60,000 bases of DNA, from the NCBI GenBank assembly GCA_014529385.2, contig CM043966.1, positions 89,850,587-89,910,586 on the forward strand, read 5' to 3'. Of the stretch, positions 30,720 to 42,189 are shown in pieces (positions within the stretch are counted from its first letter, which is position 1; each line of letters begins with the position of its first letter). The notes beneath the pieces are model-generated. The model saw only the letters and a list, made by a program, of their open reading frames with translations, searched no databases and had not been told where the DNA came from. A program made the position numbers and the translations under genes. The DNA is from Adiantum capillus-veneris (Eukaryota; Streptophyta; Polypodiopsida; Polypodiales; Pteridaceae).

Positions 30720-32484
30720 GATAGTAAGAGCACAAACCCAAAAAGCTTCGAAATTCATGAACATTCTTCAAATCGGGCCAATCACGAATGGTCTCCACTT
30801 TGGCCGGGTCCATCTTTACACCTGCTGCTGAGATGATGTGTTCCAAAAAAGTGTCTCTCTCGCAAGAAAAAAATATCACTCTTTTTTGCATTTACAACCA
30901 ATTTATGTTGCCGTAGTGCTTAAAAGACCTGTAACATATGGTGTTTGTGCTCTGCCTCACTCTTGGAAAAGACGATGATGTCGTCAAAGAAAGTGTCCAC
31001 AAATTATCGGTACTCTCTGAAAATCCTATCCATCATGCAGTTGAATGTAGCCGGAGTATTCGTGAGACCAAAGGGCATCACCAAATACTCGTACAAACCA
31101 AAAGTCCTCCTGAAGCTGTCTTGTAGACATCCCCAGGAGCAATTCGGATCTGATGATATCCACTCTTCAGATCGATTCTACTAATGCAAGTAGACGCCTG
31201 AAGTTTGTCGAGTATATCATCGATCCTTGGGATAGGGAATTTAATTTTATGGTGATTTTATTGAGAGCTCTATAGTCAATGCACATTCTCCAAGATCCAT
31301 CTTTCTTCAAAACCAGCAATACAAGCGAACAAAATGGTGAAGTACTAGGCTGGATGAGACCTTTCTCAATAAGTTCTTTTACCTAGTTCATTATTTCTTT
31401 ATTTTGGGCTATACAGGCGAACAGAATGGTGAAGTACTAGGGTGGATGAGACCTTCTCAATAAGTTCTTTTACCTAGTTCATTATTTCTTTATTTTGGGC
31501 TCAGCTAACTCAATAAGGTGGTCGGTTCTGTGGTGTACTACCTGGAATCAAATCAATGATCATGGAGGCTGGAGTAGGTAACTCTCTTGGTAAGCCTTCC
31601 GAGAAAAAGTCAGCCTGAGCTTGAAGAAAATCTTTTTGTTTCTTTTTGAGGTCTGTCATATTTGACCTTTGATTGTCATTCAATTCTTTCAAAAAAACTG
31701 AATTTCATTAATTTGGAAACGGCTGAAACTAATACAAGCGGGATGAACTCGCCCTTCAGTTTTACATCAAGTACAATCTCTTTGCCCTTCTCATTCTTCA
31801 AGATCGCCTTCCTTGCCCTATAATCGACCACGGCGCTGTTCTTGTGGAACCAAGGGATTCCTAGGAGGATGTCGCACCCTTCCAAAGGCATGATGTAAAA
31901 GTCCTCGTGCCCCAAATACCCCTGACAATGCAACCGAAGTTTACCAATGACAGGTGTAATGGCAACATCCCGTCCAAGTGCCGCTAGAACAGCCTCGGTT
32001 GGTGGCCCCATTTCCTCGGACGTAAACCCAAGTCGAGCCGCCAATTCGGTTGAAATAAAGTTGGCCTTGGCTCCTCCATCAAAGAAATAAAAAGGGCTTC
32101 CTCGTCTCGCACATTGCCTCACGCTTTGCAAAGTTCAGTACTTTCATCCATCTAATCAGGATCGGTTCCCACACAGTCTGGTACCAATCCTGCTTTCGTC
32201 TTTCCTTTTCTTTCGCGCTCTTTGGCTGCTCTAGAACTCTCTCTGGCTTGTCTTCTGGTCAAGAGCTCTCTCCAGCTCTTTCTGCGAGTGTAGCTTCCGC
32301 TTTTCTACACTCATCTGTCCTTTTAGCATTCCTCCCGACCTAAGAGGAGAATTAATGGCTTGATGCCACGCATGTGAATCTCATCAATCGGGTAATCCTT
32401 CAAGTGTTTCACAAATCTCAAGTCTCCAGAGACCTGATCAATCTTTTCACACATGTGTCAACCTGCAGTTGACGTTTGTACTCC
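30720..32484 (-). pseudogene. Element H gag C-terminus, protease and RT
   Basis: Minus-strand order: gag remnant (32484-32150), protease (32131-31690) with FFDGGAKANFISTELA (DGG in place of D[S/T]G, as in element M), AITPVIGKLRLHCQG and CDILLGIPWFHK, then RT (31690-30725) with [10 protein letters not shown] and, after shifts, KMDPAKVE and FRSFLGLCSYY. An internal tandem duplication (31322-31501) breaks RT further. The left part of the same gene set continues at 28241-29480, and the right part of gag lies beyond element I at 39454. Confidence 0.85.
31322..31501. repeat. About 90-bp tandem duplication in RT of element H
   Basis: The segments 31322-31411 and 31414-31501 are near-identical (both hold GGTGAAGTACTAGG, GATGAGACC and TTATTTCTTTATTTTGGGCT). 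The duplication arose within the dead RT gene. Confidence 0.9.
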
Positions 32485-32489
32485 GCTCT

Positions 32490-32910
32490 TGTCATTATTG
32501 TGACGTATTCTTCATGATTGTATTACCTTTCTTGCCTGGTTCTCTTGCAGATACAAAGACGTACCAGATTAGAGACCCCTGTTCTCGAAAGGATGTACCT
32601 CTTCGTCCAAGAGTCGCATCTATTCGGCGAATAGCCATGCCTCTTCGGCGAATGGCTGCACCTCTACGCCGAATGGTCACGACTCTACAGCAGAGAGACA
32701 CGACTATTGACCTAGGGTCATGTCTTTTGACCAAGGGTCACGTCTCTTCATTGTGTCTCTTCAGATTCTACATAAGAACGCCATTGTAACACATTTCAAT
32801 CAATCAAACATTCAGTCTCTGAGTCTCTTGTTCTCAAGTTTTGTTCAGAGTTTCACTTTTCTTTTAAGTTTTAGTATGAATAAACACACATAATAAGCGT
32901 GTTCTTCACA
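32490..32910 (+). mobile_element. 5' LTR of element I
   Basis: 421 bp, from TGTCATTATTGTGACG to GTGTTCTTCACA. It includes a candidate TATA-like TACATAAGA near 32770 and the repeated word TTCGGCGAATGGC at 32615-32660. Confidence 0.95.
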
Positions 32911-32911
32911 G

Positions 32912-32923
32912 TGGTATAAGAGC
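32912..32923 (+). other. Primer-binding site of element I (one mismatch)
   Basis: TGGTATAAGAGC differs at one base from the tRNA-iMet site TGGTATCAGAGC seen in the other elements. Confidence 0.8.
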
Positions 32924-33563
32924 AAAAAAATTTCCGGGGCCTTTGGACTTGGCGTATACTTAGCTTCGTCGTTGCCTACCCTTCCCGCAACCCTCACCTA
33001 GTGAGTTGTATGGCAGCAGAGGAAAGATGGTGGCCAATTGCCTACGTGTATGCCGTAACTCTTAACTTTTCTCTTTAATTCAGAGAAAAACAAAAAAAAG
33101 GAATATAAAGAGGGCAGACAGTAGTGTGTGTGAGTGTGTGGCGTACCCAGAATTCATGTGTGGAATGTATCCGAAGGCTCGTATGTACAGCCGGTACATG
33201 TAGTGTTGTGCGCCGCACCTCTTCCCAAGCAGCAGAGCATATTACCAAGCGACATCTCAAGCGACAGCGCACGAAATCTTCCACGCTGGCTGACGAAGCG
33301 TTGCTGAGTTTTTTTCCGTTGGGGTTAATAATTTACACTGGTTGCTTGACCCTTCATAAGCTTATAATTTATTAAAAGTGCCCGCCGCCCCAAATTTGGG
33401 TGACCGGCCATAAGCGGTGTTTCATTAACTTAACCACATTATACAGCATGGCTACAAATTCTTCTACGCAACGAACCAGCAACACAGCGAAACTGTGCAA
33501 CGCTGGCCTTCTTGCGATTTCTTCTTCTGGCCACACACTACGCGTCGCGGGCTTTACTTTCTC

Positions 33564-34217
33564 ATGGACGATGACGCATACGATGTGCCTGTTCCGTATC
33601 TGTCATACGTAGACGACGTGGTGGAAGAAATTATTCCCGAAAATCCTCCTCCCCGCGAGATCATAATCATCTCCGATTCGCCGAAACCCGACATCATACT
33701 AATTCCAGATTCTCGAGAGCCGGAAATTGCAAAGATCCCTGCGCCTATACATATTCCTGCATCCGTTCCAAAGCAGGCTGTTCCGGAAGTACCAGAGGGG
33801 ATTCCGTCTCCCACGTACTCTCCCGAACCTCCGAACTCTCTCGAAAGAGAGTATCTGGAGCACATCTCGCAACGTCGTTTTGGGTTCCAAAGGTGGTCAG
33901 TGTGGCGGATTACCATTCGGTGCAAGCAGACAGAGTTGCCACATTACGAGTTCCTTTTGACTCGTTTCCCATTCGTCGCACATCATATTCCGGCTTGTTA
34001 CGTGGATAACCTCTCCGAGATCCAGGCTTCCCACACATTAATTCCTTACGTCGAGGAAGTCGTGCCAAATTACACTCCACTGACTCCAGAGCTCGACGAG
34101 ATCGAGGATTTTACGGAGGATGACCCAGCATTCGCTAAGTTCGCGGAGCCACTACACACACCGCCTACTTTACCTACAGGTTGGTCTTTTCTAGCCTCGC
34201 CTCGCTACGAGCTGTGA
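33564..34217 (+). CDS. Extra ORF between PBS and gag of element I
   Basis: An open frame of 217 codons from ATG 33564 (MDDDAYDVPVPYLSYVDDVV) ends 7 bases before the gag ATG; the frame is open further upstream to about 33495. The first half is rich in Pro, Ile, Glu and Asp (IPDSREPEIAKIPAPIHIP). The second half has WRITIRCKQTELPHYEFLLT and an acidic stretch ELDEIEDFTEDD. I recognise no domain, signal peptide or membrane segment. It is undamaged while gag and pol carry several stops. Ogre/Tat elements are known to have an ORF upstream of gag, but element I has a chromodomain-type pol. Function unknown. Confidence 0.6.
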   Translation: MDDDAYDVPVPYLSYVDDVVEEIIPENPPPREIIIISDSPKPDIILIPDSREPEIAKIPAPIHIPASVPKQAVPEVPEGIPSPTYSPEPPNSLEREYLEHISQRRFGFQRWSVWRITIRCKQTELPHYEFLLTRFPFVAHHIPACYVDNLSEIQASHTLIPYVEEVVPNYTPLTPELDEIEDFTEDDPAFAKFAEPLHTPPTLPTGWSFLASPRYEL

Positions 34218-34224
34218 GCTCGTC

Positions 34225-35520
34225 ATGTCGAACTCAGGGACACAACAGGAACAAGTGGACGGAGCAGCACTCTTGGCTGCCATTCAGCAACAGTTTGAGG
34301 CCCAAGCTTCACGACAGACCCAGTTCAAGTCTATGCTCCAATCCTTGTCAAATGAAGTTAAAGCCCTGACACAGGCGACACCTTAGCAGGACAGCAGCTC
34401 TACATCTTCCATACGTGGCGAAGATCAAGCCATGCCAGATCCACCTGATGAGGTTAACAATCCTGAACTTAAATATTTATTTCGATTAATTACAGAATCT
34501 AATAAAAAAAAAGTGGACATCAAACCCTTTGAACCTTATGATGGTCGACGCAATAAGCGGGTGATTGATCGATGGATTTTCAAGATAGACAATTATTTTA
34601 ATAACCTGGACATAACGGAACAAAAAAAAGTAGCTTTGGCTGCTAGCCTCCTGAAAGACACTACCTTTTTTTGATGGCAAAATCGGGTTGCCTTAGGAAA
34701 ACAAACACCGACGTGGGCCAAATTCAAGCGCGCAATGTGCAAAGCCTTTGTGCCAGCAAGTGCTGATGTTCATGCACGTTCTACATTGCGCCACTTAAAG
34801 CAAACAGGCTCTGTGGCTGCTTACATATCTTAGTTCCAACGACTGAACTTGGAGATAATGACCATTACTCCCGACAATAAATTGCTTTTTTTTCGTCGAT
34901 GGACTTGAGCCAACCCTTCGCGACGATGTACATAAGGCAAACCCCCCTATAGTTGAGGACGCCATTTCATATGTGGAACAGTTAGGTGACTTTCGTAGAG
35001 ATCACTTTCCGCTTGGTCAAGCCGGTGATCGCCCATTTGGTCGCGGATCCCGTGCCCCCTTTCGAAACCAGCGTGATGTCTCTTATTCAGGCAATAGATC
35101 ACATAATGGTTCTAATGTTTCACAGTCCCAATCAACTGCTAGTTCCTTGTCCCGATCTAGTGTTTGGAGTCCGAGAGCGCGGAACAATAGGCCAAATTTT
35201 CAAAATGATCGGTCTAATTTTAATCGATGTCGTCGCGGCCGACAATCATTTCGGCAAAATTCTTACCCGGACAGACGTTCATATGGCAATCAAGCGTCAA
35301 CTTCTGCTACTCCTCCACAACAGTCCAGTTCACAACCCTCCAAAGATGGATTATGTACCCTTTGCGGTGGACCTCATCGTTGGTTCCAATGTGATAAGCG
35401 GCCTCAACCATCTAACCTGAGACGAAACGCTAATGCAGAGACACCTACAATGTTACCTTTTAATTCTAACCAGTCTGCCGATTCTACTTCACAGCAAGAC
35501 AGAGGCAAACGTGTTGTTAA
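34225..35520 (+). pseudogene. Element I gag
   Basis: It starts at ATG 34225 (MSNSGTQQEQVDGAALL). It carries the capsid block DIKPFEPYDGRRNKRVIDRW and ITEQKKVALAASLL, then stops at about 34384 (TAG), 34672 (TGA) and 34831 (TAG), and a frameshift at an eight-base T run near 34890. The C-terminal part (from 34973) is Arg/Ser/Asn-rich and has a zinc knuckle CTLCGGPHRWFQC with CX2CX3HX4C spacing, one residue shorter than usual. Confidence 0.85.
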
Positions 35521-38500
35521 CACAATTCGCGATTCTAAGGTGGCTACATTTTTAATTAAAAATGCCCAGAATACTATGCCCATACCAAACAACTTGTCTA
35601 ATCAAGCCTTAAATCTCCTTGGCTTCATTCATGGCAAACCAATTAACATTTTCGTTGATAGCGGATGTTCCTATAATTTTGTGAGCACCAACATTGTGCA
35701 TCAACTACAATTACCTATTGTCCAGAGTACTCAACCGTACGATGTTGAGTTAGCCGATGGGTCATTCTTAACGTGCAACACAATTGTTCAGCAGTTTCCC
35801 TTTGACGTTCAAGACTATCAGGACAGTCTCACTTTCAAAGTAATGCCATTATCCACTTATGATATGATTCTTGGTCAATGTTGGTTATACCAGTATGACC
35901 CTCTGATCAGTTTCCGAGGACATACTATAACTCTTTGCAAGGGTGGCCAGCTTCTTACTCTGAATGGCTTATTTCATATACAACCGGTGACTGTCGTTTC
36001 TGCATTGCAAGTTAAACGGATGGTACGCAAACCAGACAATTCTACAGCACTGTTAATGATACGTAGCATCGACGATGATACAACTGATACAGTTCAATCC
36101 AGACCAGCACCAAAACCAGCAGCTTACCTTGAGCAACCATTTTATAAACCATACTTGGATCTTTTTCCTGATGACTTGCCGAGCACCTTACCTCCTCGTA
36201 GACCAGTGGATCATCCGATTGATCTCATTCCTGACAGTGCTCCACCTACACGAGCTCCATATCGAGTCTCATATTCTGAATCTCAAGAAATTCAGAGACA
36301 AATAGCAGAATTATTAGATAAAGGTCATATTCGTCCAAGTAAAAGTCCTTTTGGTGCTCCAGTATTGTTGGTTAAAAAGAAAAAGATGGTTCGATGCGCT
36401 TGTGTATTGACTACCGCGCATTAAACAAATTAACAATTAAAAACAAATTTCCTCTTCCACGGATTGATGAACTGTTTGACCAACTTTTGGGTGCTAAAGC
36501 ATTTTCGAAGATTGACTTAAAGTCTGGTTATCATCAAATCACAATCACAGCAAGTGATGAGTATAAAACGGCATTCATAACAAAATATGGACATTATGAA
36601 TTTCTGGTAATACCTTTCGGATTAACCAATGCTCTTGCATCATTTATGACCTTAATGAATGAAATTTTTGGTCCATATTTGGATAAATTTGTCATCATCT
36701 ACTTGGATGACATTCTAGTTTTTAGCAAGGATATTGCAGAACACAAAGAGCATCTTCATTTGGTGTTTTTGGTATTACGGACTAATGTGCTTTATGTCAA
36801 CAAGAAAAAAAGCGAATTTTTCAAGGATCGGATCGAGTATCTTGGTCATGTTATCTCAGCTGATGGAATAGCAGTTGACCCTCAGAAAATCAAAGTCATT
36901 ATAGAGTGGCCTCTTCCAACAACAATATCTGATGTTCGTTCATTCTTGGGATTAGCAAATTTCTATCATACCAAGGTTTATAGATTTTCAAATATTGCTG
37001 CTCCTCTATCAGAGTTAACGAAGTTTGACAAACTTACGTGGTCTTCAGAAGCAGAAAAGTCTTTTAATGATCTCGAACAAGCCTTAACAACTACTCCAGT
37101 CATGGCCATTGCGGATCCTACAAAATCATTTCTTGTGATGACAGATGCTTCAGATCGTGCTTCTGGTGGTGTATTAATGCAAAATGACAGGGTTATTGCA
37201 TTTGATAGCAAGAAGTTTACTGCTATACAGATCTGTTATCTAGTCTATGACAAAGAGTTTATAGCCATTGTCCATGCATATCGTACATGGAAACATTACC
37301 TTTTGGGAGCTAACTCTATTGTCAAGACAAATCATCAATCATTGCAGTATATTTTTACACAACCAGTTATGAACCCTCGACAAGGACGTTGAGTGGAATT
37401 TTTGGCAAATTTCCACATGGTCATTGAATATGTACCAGGACTTCAGAATTCGGTAGCAGATGCACTTAGTCGAATGCCTCAAGCTACGTATATGGCAATT
37501 TCTACAGTTACATTTGATATTCCTGATTGTTTTAAAAATGAGTACTTGACTAATCGAGATTTTGCTAAAATTTTTCGAGTGCTTCGAACAAACACTCCTA
37601 CACAGGCAGAAATGAACCTGGTTGTAGCTTATACAATGCAGGATAATCTGTTGTATTATGAGGACAGAATTTGTGTACCACATAATTCGCGTTTGCGAAA
37701 AATGATTATTCAAGAACATCATGAAGTACCTTATGCTGCTCATCCCGGAATCAACGAAACGTACAAACTATTGACAGCTGTTTATTATTGGCCTCAAATG
37801 AAGCAAGATGTGGTGAACTTTGTCAAAGCTTGTCACTCTTGTCAAACTATGAAGGCGTCCCTCGACAATTACCGCAAGGATTGTTACAACCGTTACCAAT
37901 TCCAAATGAGCGTTGGGAAAGCATCAGCATGGACTTCACCACAACGTTGCCCAAATCTTCCAAAGGAAATAATCAGCTATTGGTGATAGTGGATCGATTT
38001 TCTAAAACGGCACATTTCATACCTTACAGAATGACAGCTTCAACGCCAGATATTGCTTCATTATTCGTGCAACATATATTTCGAATCCATGGATTACCAA
38101 AATCAATCATTTTAGATCGAGATCCAAAGTTTATAGGACATTTTTGGACCTCCTTATTCAAATCATTGGGAGCGAATCTCTAATTCAGTTCAGCTTATCA
38201 TCCACAAACTGATGGACAAACTGAACGAGTAAATCAAATATTGGAAGAAATGTTACGACATTATATACAGACTCGATTGAATTCTTGGGAAGAATATTTG
38301 CCATTGATGGAGTTTGCTTACAATAACTCCTTTCATTCAGCAATTGGCATGACTCCCTTCCAAGCAGCCTTTGGACATACTCCGTTAATTCCTACAAATT
38401 TTGTGATACAACATAAGGTTGCTTTGGCAAATCAATTGGTAAATGAAATGCAAGATATTCTTATTCAAATCAAGGACAAGTTGACACATGTTCGACAGAC

Positions 38501-38996
38501 TTATCAAAAGCAAGCAATTAAACATCGTCGCCATACAGAGTTTCAGGAAGGAGACTTGGTGTTATTATATGTTGCTTCGCATCGATATAAGACAGTAAAG
38601 TCTGTTTTTCCAAAGTTACGACCCAAATATTATGGTCGTTTCAAGATTTTGAAGAAGTATTCTACAGTCAATTACAGACTTGAACTTCCACCAGCATGGG
38701 GAAAGATTCATCCAACATTTCATATTTCTTGGCTTAAGAAATATATTCCAGAAGATTCAGTTATTCCGGATGCCTCATCCTATGTTCCACAAATAGAGGA
38801 AGAACACTTGATTCTAGTTCCATAACTTATTCTTGATGTTCGTCAGAAAGAGACAAGACGGAAGATTACTACAGAATTCCTAGTCAAGTGGATGGATCTT
38901 GATGAATCAGATTCTACATGGCAAACTGACGAAGCGATGCAACAATACCCTCAACTTCTACAAGAGTTCTTTGATAAACGAATGTCTATAATTTAA
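35521..38996 (+). pseudogene. Element I pol: protease, RT, RNase H, integrase, chromodomain
   Basis: Protease has FVDSGCSYNFVS (DSG intact). A frameshift near 36385 separates it from RT, which has [22 protein letters not shown] and an intact YLDDILVFS. RNase H has [11 protein letters not shown] and YDKEFIAIV, but the usual TDHQSL reads TNHQSL, losing an Asp. Integrase has the HHCC finger (AAHPG...CHSCQ), a frameshift near 37860, and DDE residues in SMDFTT, LDRDPKF and TDGQTERV. Stops occur at 37390 (TGA), about 38181 (TAA) and 38823 (TAA). The last precedes a chromodomain-like ITTEFLVKWMDLDESDSTW. The gene ends at TAA 38994-38996. Confidence 0.9.
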
Positions 38997-39015
38997 TACA
39001 CGGGGTTTTATTTTA

Positions 39016-39027
39016 AATGGGAGGGAA
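39016..39027 (+). other. Polypurine tract of element I
   Basis: AAATGGGAGGGA lies directly before the 3' LTR and is the expected primer for plus-strand DNA synthesis. Confidence 0.8.
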
Positions 39028-39448
39028 TGTCACGATTGTGACGTATTCTTCATGATTGTATTACCTTTCTTGCCTGGTTCTCTTGCAGATACAAAGATGT
39101 ACCAAATCAGAGACCCCTGTTCTTGAAAGGATGTACATCTTCGTCCAAGAGTCGCATATATACGACGAATAGCCATGCCTCTTCGGCGAATGGCTACACC
39201 TCTACGCCGAATGGTCACGACTCTACAACAGAGAGACACGACTATTGACCTAGGGTCATGTCTTTTGACCAAGGGTCACGTCTCTTCATTGTGTCTCTTC
39301 AGATTCTATATAAGAACGCCATTGTAACACATATCAATCAATCAAACATTCAGTCTCTGAGTCTCTTGTTCTCAAGTTCTATTCAGAGTTTCAGTTTTCT
39401 TTTAAGTTTCAGTATGAATAAACACACATAATAAGCGTGTTCTTCACA
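39028..39448 (+). mobile_element. 3' LTR of element I
   Basis: 421 bp, TGTCACGATTGTGACG to TTCTTCACA, nearly identical to the 5' LTR and followed by the GCTCT duplication. Confidence 0.95.
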
Positions 39449-39453
39449 GCTCT

Positions 39454-40284
39454 AGCAAACTTTTCCGCCAAGAATTTGTTTAAATCTTCATTCTTTTCTT
39501 CAGTTCCCGCGCCGGATTTCAACTTTTCTTCGCCTCCCCCCTAAGAGGTGTTATTTATGTCAAATTCTCTGCGAGAACCCATGTGTAATCTAGGGTCCTT
39601 TATGGCTTATGCCCTTTCAAACAGAGCGGTGAAGACGGGAGCGCGCCCGATGCGCAATCGACGAAGGGTTGGAGTAGCTAATAAGTCTGGGGTCGGGACG
39701 CGAAGATTCTTTAGCAAACGAAAGAACCTTGACTCCTTTGTCAGATTCTCCTCGAGAATCTATGCGTGCTACCAAAAAGGGATTGGATCCATAGTTACCC
39801 GGAACAGGAACGGGGAACGGGAACGAGAGGGTCTGGAACGGGACGGGGACGGGAAGGAGGAGGGGGGACCGGAACGGGAACGGGAACGGGGCTGGAACGG
39901 TCCACCTAAAGTAAGGATTGAATTACCTCCATTTAGCTTAGTCCCAAATAAACTCCTAAACAACCCCAAAACTGCCCCCTAAACTGCCCTCAAACTGCAC
40001 CAAATATGTTCCCAGAACAACCCCAAATCTGCCCCCAAAAGCCCACTTTTTTCCCCCAAATGCCTACTTTTGTCCGTTCCACCCTGCTTTTCGCCATTCC
40101 GCCTCATGTTCCGCCCGTTCCGGAACTCCGTTCCGGTTACACCCCGTTCCAGAACGGCGTTCCGTTCCAATCTCCGTTTCCAGAACAGGACTCGTCCGTA
40201 ACGTTGTTTCGGAACGTTTGGGCTGTGTTCCCCCCGTTCCCTGTTACAGTGATTGGATCCTCCGTAGAAGAAGAATCTTTCTGA
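39454..40284 (-). pseudogene. Element H gag N-terminal part, interrupted by a MITE
   Basis: After removal of the MITE at 39790-40251 the minus strand gives an N-terminal gag region related to that of element G (shared CGACCCCAGACTT-type segment near 39680 and 41450) and leads to a degenerate PBS at 40285. It continues past element I at 32484. Stops are frequent. Confidence 0.6.
39790..40251. mobile_element. hAT-like foldback MITE with 8-bp target duplication
   Basis: A 462-bp segment is bounded by ATTGGATC at 39782-39789 and 40252-40259. Its termini are imperfect inverted repeats starting CATAGTTACCCGG on the left and CACTGTAACAGGG on the right (reverse complement). The left arm repeats GGAACGG and the right arm CCGTTCC, so it can fold back. 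Eight-base duplications with CA-starting ends fit the hAT superfamily. It codes for nothing and must rely on a hAT transposase elsewhere. It lies in gag of element H. Confidence 0.75.
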
Positions 40285-40296
40285 GCTGAGATATCA
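40285..40296 (-). other. Degenerate primer-binding site of element H
   Basis: The minus strand matches TGGTATCAGAGC at 9 of 12 positions, right where the LTR of H ends (40298). Confidence 0.6.
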
Positions 40297-40297
40297 C

Positions 40298-40315
40298 TGT
40301 AACAGGCTTGGACAC
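40298..40315 (-). mobile_element. LTR of element H, inner tip (split by element F)
   Basis: TGTAACAGGCTTGGACAC is the LTR end also seen in A (2021) and M. The rest of this LTR resumes at 48325 after element F; GACAC is duplicated. Confidence 0.85.
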
Positions 40316-40614
40316 TGTCACATGACACATCCCAACCCTATGTGTCCGTGGACAAGCTACAGCATAGCAGGGTGCAGTCAGTTCGATCAAGTTAGATTAG
40401 CAGTGATCTGGCACTTTTGTGAGACTATTCGTAGACCGTGCATGCCCAGTCACTTAGCATATCCTCCAGTTGCACACAGCATGATCATCGGAATTCCCAT
40501 CAGAATCCATTCGCATCAGTTAGGAGAATTTTCCAGTGCATTTAGCCTATTTTCCTATTTATTGAGATTTTCACTTATTATTTTTAAGTGACTTTCCTAC
40601 AAAAAGTAGGTAGG
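40316..40614 (+). mobile_element. 5' LTR of element F, first part
   Basis: It starts TGTCACATGACACATCCC and matches 47139-47450 closely until the insertion of G at GTAGG (40610-40614). Confidence 0.93.
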
Positions 40615-41246
40615 TGTAATAAACTGCTGACGTGTCAAAGCCTAAAGAATGGAGCCAACTTACAGATGACGTGGCTGCCCGAGAGCAAAAACACTAACCC
40701 TAATTTCTGCCAGAAACCCTAACTGTTGAAACCCTAATTTTGGAAACCCTAACCCTAAAACCTGCAAACCCTAATTCTAAAAACCCTAACCCTAAAACCT
40801 GCAAACCCTAATTCTAGAAACCCTAAGAACAAGTAACAGAAGAAGAAGTCCTACCAACTTATGGGGACCCCGTCCGATGGGGCCCCAAGTGACAAAGGCA
40901 TTAAAAATTAAGCAAAACACGCTCAAAAGACTTTGCACATCAAAATATGATGATGTGGCACCTGTACGGACGTTCCGGAATTCGCGGCGGATTTTTAGGG
41001 AAATCCCGAAATTTTAGGAACGTGACTTTTTGGGGTCCGCTTTTCATATTTGATGCTTTTAGGCTTTGGGCCTTTAAATATGAGCCTTGGGGGCCCTCTC
41101 TGGCACTTTTTTAGCGCGCAGATTGCAAAGCAGGTGCTCCCCAGCTGTTGTACTTTGCGAATCAGCAGTAATATAAAGAAATACCGAAAGGGGCGCCAAG
41201 GTTTGGGGCCAATACTCTCTGGGGTGGAATTCCGTCACTCCGTGTC

Positions 41247-41291
<45 letters not shown>

Positions 41292-41342
41292 CAGTGTTCA
41301 ATCTGTTCTTTTCTATTGGCACGTGGTGCCCGCTTTGTGACA
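40615..41342 (+). mobile_element. 5' LTR of element G
   Basis: 728 bp, TGTAATAAACTGC to GCTTTGTGACA. The U3 part has a run of AAACCCTAA motifs at 40690-40835. A (CT)n tract of about 39 bases lies at 41249-41287; this is the undisturbed counterpart of the LINE-filled tract in the 3' LTR. Confidence 0.92.
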
Positions 41343-41343
41343 G

Positions 41344-41355
41344 TGGTATCAGAGC
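41344..41355 (+). other. Primer-binding site of element G (tRNA-iMet type)
   Basis: Exact TGGTATCAGAGC, one base after the LTR end. Confidence 0.92.
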
Positions 41356-42189
41356 ATCAAGTGTATGCTTTTCTGAAAGCATACCGGTCCTACAAAAGTG
41401 TAGACAGAGCTATTGGAATTTTATTTGAGGTATCTGCGGCACTCGACCCCAGACTTGTTAGCCACTCCCACCCTTACTTCATCGCGCATATGGCGTGCTC
41501 CCGTCTTCACAGCTCATGTCTTACAGGGCATAAGCCATTAAGATCACTTGCAAAGAAGGATCCGATATTTGTTTCGAGTCACTATTTTTCTCAAAAGCAG
41601 TGCCATGCAGATGTTGATAGCTACCAAGCAGCATACTCCAAGTACTTGGCAAGCTTTCAAGAAAATTTTTGCCCGAAGTTGTATGGTTTCTAACATCTTC
41701 CTTCGAAGTGCAACTTCTGGCAGAGGGGGGTATCCTGAAATGCTTGCCATGGAAACCCTAGCAGATTATATCTTGAAATTTCTCGACAATCTCTCAATAG
41801 ATGTCTCTTCACGAGCAGATGACGTTGGAGGTTCGGTGTGATTGCTATCTCTTGGGACTACCATTGCCGCCAAAGAAACACTATCTGTTCAAGAGCTGAT
41901 GAACCATGCTGTGCTCGGCTACGACCTCATGGAAGGAACCTAACCCTAATTTTTGGTGCAGGTTTCAAGATGGAAAGTCGGTCGACTTTTCGAGCTCGAC
42001 AAATGTCGAGATTGCTTTTTAAGTTTGAGTTCTGTTTGATCTTGTTTGGAATTTGTTTGAAATGGATGGTATCTGTTTTGAACTTGTTTTGGTGCCGATT
42101 TGAATTGTTTGACTCTGGTTTGATACTGGTTTCAATGATTGGTGATTTTACTCCCGGGCCGAGAAGTGAGAAATGATGTTTGAGAATGT
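41356..42189 (+). pseudogene. Element G gag-like remnant
   Basis: Broken reading frames (41356-41950) share the CTCGACCCCAGACTTGTTAG region and following residues with gag of element H (near 39680). No zinc knuckle, protease or RT is seen. From 41950 the sequence turns into TTTGA-rich noncoding DNA. It is likely a non-coding carrier that depends on relatives. Confidence 0.55.

Larger units (their letters stand above)
32490..39448 (+). mobile_element. Element I: complete chromovirus, target duplication GCTCT
   Basis: This 6,959-bp element has two 421-bp LTRs (32490-32910 and 39028-39448), both TGTCA...TTCACA, flanked by GCTCT at 32485-32489 and 39449-39453. Internal order: PBS, long leader with an extra ORF, gag, protease, RT, RNase H, integrase, chromodomain, polypurine tract. 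It is inserted in gag of element H. The LTRs differ at only a small number of sites, but coding damage is extensive. Confidence 0.96.
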
